Positions 17,474 through 28,100 of a DNA stretch of 64,000 nt are shown here, piece by piece. A program made the position numbers and the translations under genes. Origin of the DNA: an uncultured Victivallis sp. (GTDB lineage: Bacteria; Verrucomicrobiota; Lentisphaeria; Victivallales; Victivallaceae); contig NZ_CALXSK010000011.1 of assembly GCF_944391105.1 (NCBI RefSeq), forward strand, positions 1-64,000. Reading direction: 5' to 3'. Numbering within the stretch: position 1 is the stretch's first letter; each line of letters begins with the position of its first letter. The notes under the pieces are model-generated. The model did no database searches. It saw only the letters and a list, made by a program, of their open reading frames with translations, and had not been told where the DNA came from.

Positions 17474-17931
17474 GATTTGGTTTCTTTCGGTTCGAGGAGG
17501 CGGCGGAGAAAATCTCCCACGGTCTCCAGTGCTTCGAGTTCCGCTGAAGTGGCGGAGCGGAACAGTTCGGCAACGTGCTCCTTGAAGTTCGCATCGATTT
17601 CCGCGAGATTTCTGCGGAATTCCGGCTCCACCGTGATGAGCACGCTGCGGCGGTTCTGCGGATTGACCTCTCGGCGCAGAATCCCCGCCCGCACGAGTTT
17701 CGCCACAAAAGCCGAGGCCGCCGGGGCGGACAGCCCGGTATGGCGCATGACATCATGGAGCGAACAAGGTTCGTTCCGCAGAATGGCGCTCAAATGATTC
17801 AGCATACGGGGCCCGAACTGTGCGAGCGGATCGTCGGCGTTGCGCTGCTCCCAATATTCGATCACGCATTTCCGCCGCAGATCCTCGACCAGCCCGTGCA
17901 TCCGATAAAACGAGGTCAAATCCATATTCAT
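17467..17931 (-). CDS. MarR-family transcriptional regulator
   Basis: A 154-aa protein from the ATG at 17931. The winged helix is seen as SLHDVMRHTGLSAPAASAFV then VRAGILRREVNPQNRRSVLI. It is flanked by dimerisation helices. Starts at 17976 or 17925 are possible; 17931 and 17925 are six bases apart. It is the first gene of an operon with a MATE pump and a sirtuin, and palindromic sites sit between its promoter and its start, so it is probably an autorepressor released by a pump substrate. Confidence 0.88.
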   Translation of the reverse strand: MNMDLTSFYRMHGLVEDLRRKCVIEYWEQRNADDPLAQFGPRMLNHLSAILRNEPCSLHDVMRHTGLSAPAASAFVAKLVRAGILRREVNPQNRRSVLITVEPEFRRNLAEIDANFKEHVAELFRSATSAELEALETVGDFLRRLLEPKETKSC

Positions 17932-17992
17932 TTCCAAAATGGAACATTTTTGTTTTGGAATTATAATATAACCCAAATGGAAGGAAATGCAA
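17932..17992 (-). promoter_or_regulatory. marR-MATE promoter with palindromic candidate operators
   Basis: On the minus strand TTGCAT (17987-17992) and TATATT (17965-17970), 16 bp apart, form a promoter. Between it and the start codon lie TTCCAAAATGGAA (17932-17944, arms TTCCA/TGGAA) and a further TTTTGGAA (17953-17960). Repressor bound there would block transcription. Assignment to the MarR protein is inferred from position. Confidence 0.6.
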
Positions 17993-18058
17993 TGGCGTCT
18001 CGAACTTTTCGGGATGGATTTCGGAGAAAAAGGGCGAGGCGGAGCTTCCGGACCATTG

Positions 18059-18943
18059 TCAGCCGGAAGGGTGGCAGTGGGCGCGGAACGCCCGCGGTGA
18101 ACAGCCGTATTTCCCGCGAAACGCCGTGGAAAAATAGTAAGGGGAGGTGTAACCGCACCGCCAGCTGATTTCCTTGAGAGGGAGATCGGTGGCTGTGACC
18201 ATGGATTTGGCGATTTCCAGCCGGAGATCGATCAGCCAGGCCATCGGATGTTTTCCCAGATGACGATGGAACAGACGAACCAGGGTAGACTGGCTCACTC
18301 CCGCATTGTATGCGATCTGGGCAAGTGAGATTTTGTGCTGGAACGAACCGTTCATGAAGTCCAACGCGGCAAGCAGCGGCGCGGGAAAGACGCTGCGTTT
18401 GGAGTGGAAACATTCCGCCAGCCGAAAGAGAAGCTCATACACATTTCCTGCAATGCGCGATTCGGAATCGTGTTCTTTGCAGCAGAGCTGTTTGAGCAGG
18501 GAGTCGATGCGCGACTCGAACTCCGCCGGGTTCTCCGGTTTCAAATGGCGCATCCCCACCAGTTTCAGCGATTCGACGATGGAGTCCAGCAGGCTGCCCG
18601 TGAGACAGAGGACTTTTTTCCGGTAAAATCGTCCCTCATCGGTCCGGATGATCGTATCCGCATTGTGATGAACCAGATAGATTTCTCCCGGGAAAACCTT
18701 CTCCGCGCAGTGATCATCCTCGTAGACGACCGCCCCGGCGGTTACCAGCTCGATGGCAAGGTCGGGGTTGTGGTTGTGCTGAAAATAGCTCGACCCGTTG
18801 CGTTCCACCTCGAAGCCGCTTCTCAGAAAAAGACTCCGGGCGGACATTGCGGAAGTCGGCCAGGTGTGAAACTGCATTTTCATGCTCTGATAGTAACCCG
18901 GACTGTACAGATCTCCGTGCTGGTTTTGCAACAGATTCGGCAT
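18059..18943 (-). CDS. AraC-family transcriptional regulator
   Basis: A 294-aa protein from the ATG at 18943 (AAAGGA upstream; the longer frame from 19033 has no ribosome site). The N-terminal part is a cupin-like sensor (HNHNPDLAIELVTAGAVVYE). The C-terminal 100 residues form the double helix-turn-helix (KISLAQIAYNAGVSQSTLVR, then LPLKEISWRCGYTSPYYFST). It is transcribed divergently from a beta-galactosidase-like gene only 232 bp away, which is its likely target. A TATAAT at 19015-19020 lies in the shared gap. Confidence 0.88.
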   Translation of the reverse strand: MPNLLQNQHGDLYSPGYYQSMKMQFHTWPTSAMSARSLFLRSGFEVERNGSSYFQHNHNPDLAIELVTAGAVVYEDDHCAEKVFPGEIYLVHHNADTIIRTDEGRFYRKKVLCLTGSLLDSIVESLKLVGMRHLKPENPAEFESRIDSLLKQLCCKEHDSESRIAGNVYELLFRLAECFHSKRSVFPAPLLAALDFMNGSFQHKISLAQIAYNAGVSQSTLVRLFHRHLGKHPMAWLIDLRLEIAKSMVTATDLPLKEISWRCGYTSPYYFSTAFRGKYGCSPRAFRAHCHPSG

Positions 18944-19175
18944 GTTGAATCCTTTTGACTGTTTTTTGAATCTTTTATGACTCGGGTATGGTTCTCTTTT
19001 TGTAGAAAATAGCATATAATAGAAAAAAGACAAGCGTGAATTTTAGATTGATCTACGGAGCCCGGGAGGAGCTTCGGGGAAAACGGCACGTGATCCGGCG
19101 AGCCGCTTCCCGGGTGGGAAACGGCAGAAAAACAATACAGAGAGGAAAGAGAAAGGGATTTAGAGGAGTGTGAAA

Positions 19176-20999
19176 ATGGAAAATACGATGCTGCTTTATC
19201 GTCTTCCTTACGGGAAATTTCTGCACACGGAGTGGGAAACGCTGGAATTCATGCGGGACGCGGGAATCGATCTGATCGAAATCTCCCCGATGAACACCGC
19301 CAATTCGCTGGGGGAGCCTTATTCCGATTATCCGCTGATCTGGCAGCGGGAACGCCTTTATGATTTTGATCTTCTTGATCGTCAGTTTGAAGAAGTTCTC
19401 TCGCACCATCCTTCCGCGCGGTTCATCACGACCGTCGATTTAAATTCTCCACTCTGGCTCACGCGGGAACTTTCGATGGATTCCTTTTACAATCTGAGCG
19501 ACTGTTTTTACCACAAACGGTGGATGGAGCTGACGATGAGCTATCTGGATGCGTTTCTCAACCACTGTGAAACCCGCTGGGGTGACCGTGTGGAAGGGTA
19601 TGTGGTTGCCTGCGGACGCACATTGGAATGGATTGAACATGCGAATGAAAAACTGACGACTCAGAAAGTTCTCCACTTTCAGCAGTGGTGTGAGAAATAT
19701 GAGCCCCGTCAGTATCTTCCGCCTCTGATTTATCCGGGTGTTCCCCATCGGTACGATGCGGTCTACGATCCGGATACGGAGGCGAATTTCCCGGCGTGGC
19801 TCCGGTATGTCAATGCATCGACGGCGGATCTGGCGATCGAATTCATCACCGCAACCCGCGCCCGGATCCGGAAGGAGGCCCGGATCGGCATCTTCTATTC
19901 ACACATCCGCAACAGCGGAATTTACGGACAGCTCGACTGCGAACGGGTGCTCGACACTGCTCCGCCGGATTTCGTGATCGGTGCGGCCTGCAACCGGCCG
20001 TTCGCCATCGGCGGCAATTCCGGTTACATCGGCGTGACGGAGATGCTGCGCCGCAGAAAGATCAATTTCCTGTTCGAATGCGACCGCATCACCAGCGACG
20101 CCAATCTGAAGCTTACGGATTACTTCACTCTTTCCGGTGGAATCTGGAACGGCTGGAAAAATCCGCGGGAGGATGTCGCCGGACTCAAGCGGGAACTCGG
20201 CATGTGCATGGTCAACCGGCTCTCATTCTGGTTTTTCAATATCTGGGGCGGAATGTATCGGGCTGAGGAGACCCGCGCCATGATCCGCCGTGCCGTCGAG
20301 GTGTGGAAGGAGTACGCCGCCCGTTCCTCCGGTTCCGCCGCCCAGATTCTGCTCGTGATCGATCCGGAGAGCAATTATCAGCTGCACAGTGAGGCGCAGA
20401 TGTGCCGTTTCGGCGAGCTGGAAAACCGCATCTCCGCGGCCGGACTGCCGGCGGATACGGCGACCTGGGAGGATTTGAAACACGTGGATCTCTCCCGTTA
20501 CCGGCTGGTGATCTTCCAGAATCTGGTTGTGATGGACGATGCGAAGGAGGCCTTGCTCCGGGAGAAACTCTGCTGCGATGGAAGAACGGTGGTCTTTCTC
20601 CATCAGGCGGGGATCATCCGCAATGGGGCGTATGCGCCGGAGAATGTCGAGCGTTTCACCGGATTCCCGGAAGAGCTTCCCGGCATTCACATTCGGGAGC
20701 AGGAGAACTGGACGGAGGTCTACGCCCCCGAGGCGAACGATCTGACGGAAGCGGAGATTCGCCGGTTGGCCGAACGGGCCGGAGTGCACATCTACGTGCA
20801 GGATGCGGCGTTTCATGCGTCCGCCGAGCTGCTGTCGATTCACTGCGGGACCGGGGGTGTCCGGGAGATTCGGCTTCCGTTCCGGGCGAAACGGGTCGTT
20901 GAGATCTTCGACGACCGGGTCGTCGCGCAGGATACGGACTCTTTCACAGATTCATTCGACGCCCCGGGGACGAACCTCTATTTCCTGGAAAGAGATTGA
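19176..20999 (+). CDS. Putative beta-galactosidase-like GH-A protein with amidotransferase-like C-terminal domain
   Basis: A 607-aa protein with no signal peptide. GAGGAG precedes the ATG at 19176; a GTG at 19170 is the alternative start. The N-terminal half reads as a TIM barrel (RDAGIDLIEISPM, FITTVDLNSPLWL) with a candidate acid/base Glu in ACGRTLEW near residue 153. From about 390 onward (ILLVIDPESNYQL, RLVIFQNLVVMDD) it matches the flavodoxin-like trimerisation domain of GH42-type beta-galactosidases. The standard NE pair is not obvious, so the enzyme activity needs caution. The divergent AraC gene probably controls it. Confidence 0.65.
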   Translation: MENTMLLYRLPYGKFLHTEWETLEFMRDAGIDLIEISPMNTANSLGEPYSDYPLIWQRERLYDFDLLDRQFEEVLSHHPSARFITTVDLNSPLWLTRELSMDSFYNLSDCFYHKRWMELTMSYLDAFLNHCETRWGDRVEGYVVACGRTLEWIEHANEKLTTQKVLHFQQWCEKYEPRQYLPPLIYPGVPHRYDAVYDPDTEANFPAWLRYVNASTADLAIEFITATRARIRKEARIGIFYSHIRNSGIYGQLDCERVLDTAPPDFVIGAACNRPFAIGGNSGYIGVTEMLRRRKINFLFECDRITSDANLKLTDYFTLSGGIWNGWKNPREDVAGLKRELGMCMVNRLSFWFFNIWGGMYRAEETRAMIRRAVEVWKEYAARSSGSAAQILLVIDPESNYQLHSEAQMCRFGELENRISAAGLPADTATWEDLKHVDLSRYRLVIFQNLVVMDDAKEALLREKLCCDGRTVVFLHQAGIIRNGAYAPENVERFTGFPEELPGIHIREQENWTEVYAPEANDLTEAEIRRLAERAGVHIYVQDAAFHASAELLSIHCGTGGVREIRLPFRAKRVVEIFDDRVVAQDTDSFTDSFDAPGTNLYFLERD

Positions 21000-22900
21000 G
21001 TGTCCGGTTTTCCGGAGGGAGACTCCTCAGCCGCTTTTTCGGAAACGGACGGGGTGGTTTCCCACGGAATCAGTGCCGCGCGCAGCGAAAAGAGTACGCG
21101 CAGCAGAATGATTGCCAGAAGCGCGGCGTAGAGATAGGGGTGTCCGAAGAGCAGCAGCAGCGGCAGAAGGATGCAGAGTACTCCGGCTTGCCGGTTTTTC
21201 CGGATCAGAAAACGGATTCCGCAGAGAACGAGAGCGGCCGGAATCAGATAGAGCCACGGCCCGAGCACCCGCGGCAGTTCGAACGGAAGAAACGCGACGC
21301 CGGAATCGACCGGAAGCACGAACAGCGTCGCCGCGCAGACGAGGAGAAGTGTGAGAACGAGTTCCTTCCTGGACATCGTTTCCCAGCATTCGAGCGCGGC
21401 GAATGCCGCGAGCATGGCGGGGAATGCGCCGAAGACGAAGCGGCGCGCGTCGCAGAAAGTATGGCTGTATCCGAAGAAGAACCAGATGACCGGTACGCTC
21501 CAGAGTGCGAAGGTGCTGCGCAGTTTCGCGTTGCGCAGCAGCAGCATGCCGGTGATGCCGAGCGTCCATGCCGCGTGGTTCGCTCCCGCGAGGAAGCGGA
21601 TGTTGCGCCCTTCGAGGAACGTGCGGAGCGTGAAGCCGTTGACCGGCCGCAGCCCGTCCGCGAGATCGGGGTAGTGCAGCACGTAGCCGAAGGTCATCGG
21701 GTTGCCGAACTGGTGGAAGTTGATCCAGAGCTGGATGCCGAATGCCGCGAAGAATCCGGCCGCTGCGATCGGCACGAGGAGTCCGAGCTGTTTCGGGTGG
21801 CGCAGCGCGTCGGGAAACTTCCCTGCGGCGATCCAGGCGAGCAGCGGCGCGAAGAAGATATTGTTGATCCGCAGCAGACAGCTGAAGCCGAAGAGAAATC
21901 CGAGCAGCAGCACGAAACGCCGTTTCGGCGGCATGTGCAGCGCGAGCGCGATAGAGCCGAGGACGGCGCAGAGACTCGGCGTGTCGCTCATGGCGTTGAA
22001 TCCCGCGTTGATGAGTGTTCCATAGAAGAACCATGGACTGTTGCCGGGCATGGTGAACAGCGATTGGAACACCCCCTGATTCCAGAGTTCGACGTGAAAG
22101 TGGAAGAACGGCCATACGGCCCATGCGAGCATCGGGAGAGCGGCCTTGAGATTCGACAACCCGAGACGGCGCAGAATGAGGAATCCGAGCACGAGCGCGC
22201 CGGGAGCGAGCACGTATCCCGAGAAGTATGAGAAGGGAATCGCGATGTCGTAGTAACACTCCGCTCCCGTTGCGAAGAGGAACGGCAGGTAGAGAAGCCC
22301 TGTTCCGATCGTGAAACGCCATGGTCCGGAGAACTCTCCGTCCGCCATTCCGGCGGCGGTTTCGAAGTAGCCGTTTTCGTCTGCCGCCGCCGCAAATACG
22401 TTCTGCCAGTTGAGCAGAGTGTCGGAGAGCAGAAGCAGCCTGACGAGCACGATGAGTGCGATGAAAATGAGCGCCTCCTGCCGGGAGCTGAGCGGCGGCT
22501 TGTCCGGGAGCGGTTTCCGCCGCCGCAGATAACCGATCAGCAGAAGTCCGATCGCCGCCGCGCATGTGACCGTCAGGAGCATACGCACGGTCGGCTGCGG
22601 GAGAATCTGGACGGTTTCGCGTTTTCCGTCGATTCCTTTTTCGCTCACGAGTTCCGGCGAGAGAAAACCGCCCCCGGGCAGGGTGTAGAACGTGTTGGCC
22701 GTGGCGAGCGGGTGCTGCGCCGAGAATCCGGTGAACGGCTCCCCCTGAAATTCCACGGGGCCGGGCGGCTGGATGCGCAGAACTTTCGCATTCTGGTCGG
22801 GACGGTCGAAAACCGGAACCGGGTCTGTAAGCAGAAGCGTCCCGGCGGAGCAGGCCGCCGTCGCCGTGAGCAGCAGGAGTGTCAGAAAAAGTGTGCGCAT
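20978..22900 (-). CDS. Polytopic membrane protein, GT39/ArnT-like glycosyltransferase candidate
   Basis: A 640-aa protein from the ATG at 22900 (GGAG upstream). A signal-like segment (MRTLFLTLLLLTATAACSAG) is followed by about 90 extracytoplasmic residues and then some twelve hydrophobic helices. The loop after the first helices and the long helix-rich body (ALHMPPKRRFVLLLGFLFGF) recall membrane glycosyltransferases that use lipid-linked sugars. I do not see the classic catalytic motif, so the family is uncertain. Its stop overlaps the convergent gene's stop by 22 bp. Confidence 0.6.
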   Translation of the reverse strand: MRTLFLTLLLLTATAACSAGTLLLTDPVPVFDRPDQNAKVLRIQPPGPVEFQGEPFTGFSAQHPLATANTFYTLPGGGFLSPELVSEKGIDGKRETVQILPQPTVRMLLTVTCAAAIGLLLIGYLRRRKPLPDKPPLSSRQEALIFIALIVLVRLLLLSDTLLNWQNVFAAAADENGYFETAAGMADGEFSGPWRFTIGTGLLYLPFLFATGAECYYDIAIPFSYFSGYVLAPGALVLGFLILRRLGLSNLKAALPMLAWAVWPFFHFHVELWNQGVFQSLFTMPGNSPWFFYGTLINAGFNAMSDTPSLCAVLGSIALALHMPPKRRFVLLLGFLFGFSCLLRINNIFFAPLLAWIAAGKFPDALRHPKQLGLLVPIAAAGFFAAFGIQLWINFHQFGNPMTFGYVLHYPDLADGLRPVNGFTLRTFLEGRNIRFLAGANHAAWTLGITGMLLLRNAKLRSTFALWSVPVIWFFFGYSHTFCDARRFVFGAFPAMLAAFAALECWETMSRKELVLTLLLVCAATLFVLPVDSGVAFLPFELPRVLGPWLYLIPAALVLCGIRFLIRKNRQAGVLCILLPLLLLFGHPYLYAALLAIILLRVLFSLRAALIPWETTPSVSEKAAEESPSGKPDTQSLSRK

Positions 22901-23019
22901 CGATTCTCCGTCCGGTTTTCCCTTAAGATACACCGGGGAGGGCATTTTTGCCAGTGCTCCGGCTGAAAAGCCGTGTTTTTTCGCCGGAACGGCCGGGAAC
23001 ATGTTTTGCACTTCCGGAT

Positions 23020-23048
23020 TTGAAAAAAACGTTCCGATGTGCTATTTC
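23020..23048 (+). promoter_or_regulatory. Candidate promoter for the GH-A gene at 23115
   Basis: TTGAAA (23020-23025), 17 bp, then TATTTC (23043-23048). The -10 is imperfect, but the -35 and spacing match other promoters in the window. Confidence 0.4.
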
Positions 23049-23114
23049 TAAATAGGCCGGGTATTTTTCATGCCGCAATTGATAGATCCATCATCCAGAA
23101 CCGGGAGGCGAGCC

Positions 23115-24371
23115 ATGTCTGAAACGGTGATCGGCGTTTCGAGCGTCAATCCGCATTATTTCACGATCAACGGCGAAATTCGGCTGCTGATCAGTTCCGC
23201 CGAGCATTACGGCGCTCTGATCAATCGCGCATTCGATTTTCGGCGCTATTTCCGTGAGCTCGAAAAGAACGGCTTCAACCAGACCCGGTTGTTCGGTGGA
23301 AGCTACTTCGAGCGGTCCAGCGATTTCCATTTCGACTCGAATCCGCTTGCGCCGGAGGCCGGGCAGCTTGTGCCGCTCTTTGCTGGGCCGGAGAGGGAAC
23401 GGCTGCATCCCGAATATGTCGCGCGGCTGCGCGATATTCTTTCCACTGCCGATTCGGCGGGCGTCGTCGTCGAGTTCACGCTGTTCTGCGTCTTTTACAA
23501 CGAGAACAACTACCGCGATTCCCCGTTTTACGATCCGGCGGTCGATCGCCGGGAGTTTTTCAACGCTCTGACGCCGGAGAAGAAGCGTTATGTGCGCCTG
23601 GTCCTGGAACAGCTGAACGATTTCGACAACGTCATCATCGAACTCGTCAACGAACCGTACTGGATGGTCCGCGATCCGGCGCCGGTGCTCCGTTTCCAGC
23701 AGGAACTTGCGGAATTCGTCAAAACTCTCGCTCCCGGGAAACCCGTCGCGTGGAACGTCGACAACACCTTTTCCTGCGCGTTTGACGAGGTTCCGGCCGC
23801 GAATGTGCTGAATTTCCATTACATGCGCCCGGAGTGCGTGCCCGCCAACTGGCATAGAAGTCTGCCGATCGTCGATGACGAGACCGGATTCTGCGGCTCC
23901 GCGAACCGGCCCTACCGGCAGGAGGCGTGGCTCGCGCTGCTGGCGGGAGCGGCGGGGTACAGCAATCTGGATATGGCCTATACGGTCGAGACGCCGGACG
24001 GGGCGGAACACTGTTCCGCCGGGTGCACGCACGGCGGAGGGAAAGGTTTTCACCGGGAACTGGCGGCGCTCGCGCAGTTTCTGGGGAAATTCGACTTCTC
24101 CCGCGCGCGTCCGGCGTTCCACGTATTCCGGCCCGACTGCCGGGCGGCGGCGCTGGCGCTCGGGGGAAAACACTTTCTCGCGTATGCGGCGGAGACGGCG
24201 GGGAAAGAGCTCGCCGTTTCGCTGCCCGCCGGAACGTATACGCTGCGCTGGTACGACCCCGTGACGACGGAACTTCTGCGGGAGGAGCCGCACGTTTCCG
24301 AAGAGCTCTGGATGCGTCCGGTCACTCCGCCGACGCCGGAGGAGATGCTTCTGGAGATCCTCCCCCGCTGA
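23115..24371 (+). CDS. GH-A clan glycoside hydrolase (GH5-like), cytoplasmic
   Basis: A 418-aa protein starting at the ATG at 23115, with GGGAGG upstream. The barrel begins VNPHYFTINGEIRLLISSAE, a common opening in GH5/DUF4038-type enzymes. E180 in ELVNEPYW is the likely acid/base and E256 in IVDDETGF the nucleophile. The C-terminal 90 residues look like a beta-sandwich (TYTLRWYDPVTTELL). No signal peptide is present, so it would act on imported oligosaccharides. It is divergent from the membrane protein gene at 22900. Confidence 0.75.
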   Translation: MSETVIGVSSVNPHYFTINGEIRLLISSAEHYGALINRAFDFRRYFRELEKNGFNQTRLFGGSYFERSSDFHFDSNPLAPEAGQLVPLFAGPERERLHPEYVARLRDILSTADSAGVVVEFTLFCVFYNENNYRDSPFYDPAVDRREFFNALTPEKKRYVRLVLEQLNDFDNVIIELVNEPYWMVRDPAPVLRFQQELAEFVKTLAPGKPVAWNVDNTFSCAFDEVPAANVLNFHYMRPECVPANWHRSLPIVDDETGFCGSANRPYRQEAWLALLAGAAGYSNLDMAYTVETPDGAEHCSAGCTHGGGKGFHRELAALAQFLGKFDFSRARPAFHVFRPDCRAAALALGGKHFLAYAAETAGKELAVSLPAGTYTLRWYDPVTTELLREEPHVSEELWMRPVTPPTPEEMLLEILPR

Positions 24372-24381
24372 GGCGTGCGGT

Positions 24382-25035
24382 TCAGAGGGAATCGGACTCT
24401 CCGGCGAGCGGGAGGAACTCCTCTTTTTCGGAGTCGTAATCGTAGAGTTCGCCCTCGTGCAGGTTGAAGTACCAGCCGTGGATCTTGAGATTTCCGGCCT
24501 CGACCCGTTCGCGGATCCACGGGAAAGTCATGAGGTTTTCCATGGAAAGCAGGATGGAACTCTCCTCGCAGGCGCGGAGCTGGAGCTCCTCCGGCCTGTC
24601 GCCGAGACGCTCTTTGACCCGGTGGCGGGCCGGTTCGGCGAGCGTGAGCCAGCGTGTGAGGAACTCCGACGGATGATTGTGCCACTCCTCGGACATGAGG
24701 GTGTGGATTCCGCCGCAGCCGGAGTGGCCGAGCACGATGATGTGCTTGACTTCGAGCACGCATACGGCATATTCGATCGCGGAGCTCACGCCATGGAACG
24801 TCGAGTCCGGATGATAGGGCGGCACGAGATTCGCGACATTGCGGATCACGAACATCTCCCCGGGATTGCTTCGGGTGACATGGGCGGGGTCGACGCGCGA
24901 GTCGCAGCAGGCGATCATGAGTGCGGCGGGCATCTGGCCGTGCCTGAGGCGCGAATAGAGCTCGGTGCTGTCGGAAAAATAGGTTTTGCGGAAATGGCGG
25001 AAGCCGTGAATCATTTTCTGGATGGCCGGATCCAT
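24382..25035 (-). CDS. Beta-class carbonic anhydrase
   Basis: A 217-aa protein from the ATG at 25035 (GGGGAGA upstream). Zinc ligands C44, H104 and C107 and the D45-R47 dyad are in ACCDSR and GHSGCGG, as in bacterial beta carbonic anhydrases. It interconverts CO2 and bicarbonate, which is useful for carboxylation in anaerobes. It lies 101 bp downstream of the large unknown gene on the same strand and may be read from the same transcript. It converges on the GH-A gene with a 10-bp gap. Confidence 0.93.
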   Translation of the reverse strand: MDPAIQKMIHGFRHFRKTYFSDSTELYSRLRHGQMPAALMIACCDSRVDPAHVTRSNPGEMFVIRNVANLVPPYHPDSTFHGVSSAIEYAVCVLEVKHIIVLGHSGCGGIHTLMSEEWHNHPSEFLTRWLTLAEPARHRVKERLGDRPEELQLRACEESSILLSMENLMTFPWIRERVEAGNLKIHGWYFNLHEGELYDYDSEKEEFLPLAGESDSL

Positions 25036-25135
25036 CTGTTCTCCCCTTTCTGGTTGTTCGTGTTCCGGAATATCGCGGAACAATACACGCCCTTGCACGA
25101 CTTTTCAACTCCCGAAATCGAAACGGCGGGACATA

Positions 25136-28100
25136 TTATTTGAATTTCACCTCGTAGATGCGGGGAAGCCGGCGGGCCGGATAGTAGAGCGCGTCGCGCG
25201 CTTCGTCGTAAAATACGTTCGAGACTTCCGGCAGCAGCAGAAGCGGGGACTCCTCCGGATTCTCCAGATCCAGAATCCAGCACCCGAAATCCCCGGCGCT
25301 GCAGAGCCACCGGTTTTTCCTCAGTACCGCCGGATGTTGAATCGCGTGATAACCCGGGATTCGGCAGCGGGCCGTCCGCTTGTCGGAGGCGTGCTGCGCG
25401 AGAAGCCGGAGCGGTTCCGCCGCGGGGTCGTCGCCGGGAAGCGTGTAAAAGGCGCTGCCGAAATAGGTGCCGTCCTCCCCCAGCAGCAGGTCGCCGCTGC
25501 GGCGGAGCAGGAAATAGCCCGCCGCCGACGGGAAACGGCGAATCCGGCGGATGCTTTCGGTTTTCGGATCCAATGCCAGCAGCAGCACTTGATTCCGGTC
25601 GTCGACCGTGAAATAGAGCAATCCGTCGCGGCCGGGAAAAAAGCCCGAAACTTCACCCGTTGCCCCGGTTTTCAGCTCCGGACGGGAACTCCGCGCGTCC
25701 CAGATGGTTCGCCGGTCTCCCCCCTCCGGATCGCAGGAGTGCAGCGAGAGCGGAATCGAATTGCCACGGTTGCACGCCCCGCAGAGATAGAAGATCCGGG
25801 TGCTCGTGACGGTCAGAGCATGGATCTCCTCCCCCGGAAGTTCCGTGAAGAGTTTCCACCGGCGCGATTCGAGGTCGAAACAGCCGAGCCACCGGCGGCC
25901 GCCGCACCAGAGACGCTTCCCCTCCAGATACAGCACCGCGTGCGGCCGGGAAACGGGGAGTTCCGTCTCCAGCAGCTTTTCCGCCCGTCCCGTCGATGGA
26001 TCCCATTGGTAGAGAACGGCTTTGTTTCCATGCGCCTGCCGGAGCGTATAATATTTCCCGTCGGCGAAAAGACTCCCCATCTCCCATCCCGCCCCCGGCA
26101 GCGGAATGGAGCGGATCGCGAACGCTCCGTTGAGTTCGGCGAGTGTCGCTTCCCAAACCAGCTGGTCGGGATGTTGATGGAGCAAATTTCCCGTCGTCGT
26201 CCGATATGCGATCTCCCTCAAAGGGTCTGTTTCAAGACGTTGATGGAGCGAGCTCCCCAGCATCTGAAGCGAATTTCCCAGATCGTTCCGGCAGATGCCC
26301 CGGTATGCGAGACGCCGGATCTCGGGCGCATATTGCAGAAGTTCTTCGTCTGTAGACTGCTGGACGGCGACAATCGCCCTGTCCTCACGGGACAGCGAAT
26401 GTCCGAACTCTTTCAGGCACTCCCACGGACACTCCATGATGAATCCGCCCAGTTCCGATTCGCGCAGCCCGAAATAATCCCTGGCCGCCGCTTCCAGCAG
26501 ACCGCCGTAAGAGGTCCGCGGGGAGGGGCGGAAATTCAAATGCTCGACGGCATGGCGGATCCTCGCCCGGAAGATTCGTTTGAACGTCTCCGGCGAACCG
26601 TCGCTGTTAAGGTACTCACGCAGAAATTTCAGTTCGGCGAGATGGGCTTCATATTTCGACGCGGGAAGCGCTTTCATCGCCTCCTCCATTTCCGGGAGGC
26701 GGGTGTTCAGAAGCTCGCGGGCACACTCCCACGCCCCTCGCCGGTTCCAGATTCCGCGGGCTTGCATGAACGGGCCGGGGAAGTACCACTCTCCGAGTCT
26801 GACGAATTTTCCCGGCTTGTCGGCGTGTTTCCGGAAGAGAGCGAGTTCGTCCAGATCGGCCTGCCAGGCGAGGCGCATCGCCTTGACCGCGTCGAAATGC
26901 GGCAGAAGATCGATGCCGTAACGGATCGCCCCCTCCTGTTCAGAGATCGACTCCCTGTCGCCGGGAGAATGTTTCCGGTCAAGCATGAGGTGCATGGCGC
27001 GGATCTCGTCCGTCAGGCGGTTCAGCTCGGCGGCTTCCTCCGGAGAGGGTGTGACGCGCTGCTCATAGTCGAAGAGGTTGAAAATCGGGCTGTGCAGTCC
27101 GGTCGGATGGAGGGTGAAGCCCGCTTTTTGTTTCGGGAACTCCCACTTTGGATATCGTTTCAGGAACGCTTCCGCATCCCGGACAAAACGATTCAGAATT
27201 GCGATCCGTTCCTGCCAGGACAGGCCGAAACGCGCGTATTCTCCGAGCTGAAAAAAGATCTCTTCGTAGCGGTAGCGCGGATTTTCCGGGTCGAGCACCC
27301 GCATGGCGGTGATCACTCTCCGCATCTTCCGTGTGTGCGGCGGCAGATTGGAGTTCAGATTCGGCGAGCGGCGCAGCAGCGCATAATATTCGTCAAAATA
27401 CCGTTTCGCCTCGGCTTCGGCGGAAAACGGCACTTCGGAACTCGGGGTGTGCAGGGCATCGCAGATTTCTGCGGCAATCGGTTCCATCGTCCGGAGATCA
27501 GGAAAGACACGGTCAAGCAGCTCGTTGCCGTCCGCGGAGATGAGGCGCAGTTCCAGTGTGATCTCCCGGGCGTCGGAGCCCTGACGGAATTCGCATCGAA
27601 TCTGTGTTTCCGACGGCAGAATCGGATGGATTTCCCCGGTGAGCGTCCGTTCCTCCTGAATCGCGGAGAGATGGTCGCGTTCCAGTAACAGGATCTTTTC
27701 CGCGTTGACCAGACGCTCCTGAAGTTCGAGAAGCAGAGCCGCGATTCTGTCGCGCTCCGCCGACGGAACATCGATGATGTCGACGAACGCGATGGAGAGA
27801 ATCCGGGCGTCCGGTGCGGCACGTTTCTTTGCCGCCTCGGCGATCCATCGCGGAGCCTGCCGCATATCCAGACTCCGGCTCAGCAGTTTTGCCCCGGTTT
27901 TCGCGTGGAACAGTTCGAGATGGCTGGCCGAGAGGAGCGCGATCAGGTCGGCGTGGGGAAACAGCCGTTGCAGAACGGCCCCGTTCAGGGCGTCGAGGTG
28001 GTGTTCCCGGAGGACGGCATCGATCTCGAGCCGTTCCAGCAGTTCGATCTCCGGATCGGAGGAGAGCGCGGCGGTCAGCTGGTCGACCGGTGTTCTCTCG

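Noticed and set aside
25022..27688. 888-aa plus-strand open frame
   Set aside because: It is the antisense of the large minus-strand gene at 25136-28309; its residue composition (Arg-rich, no domains) is a shadow of GC-rich codons.
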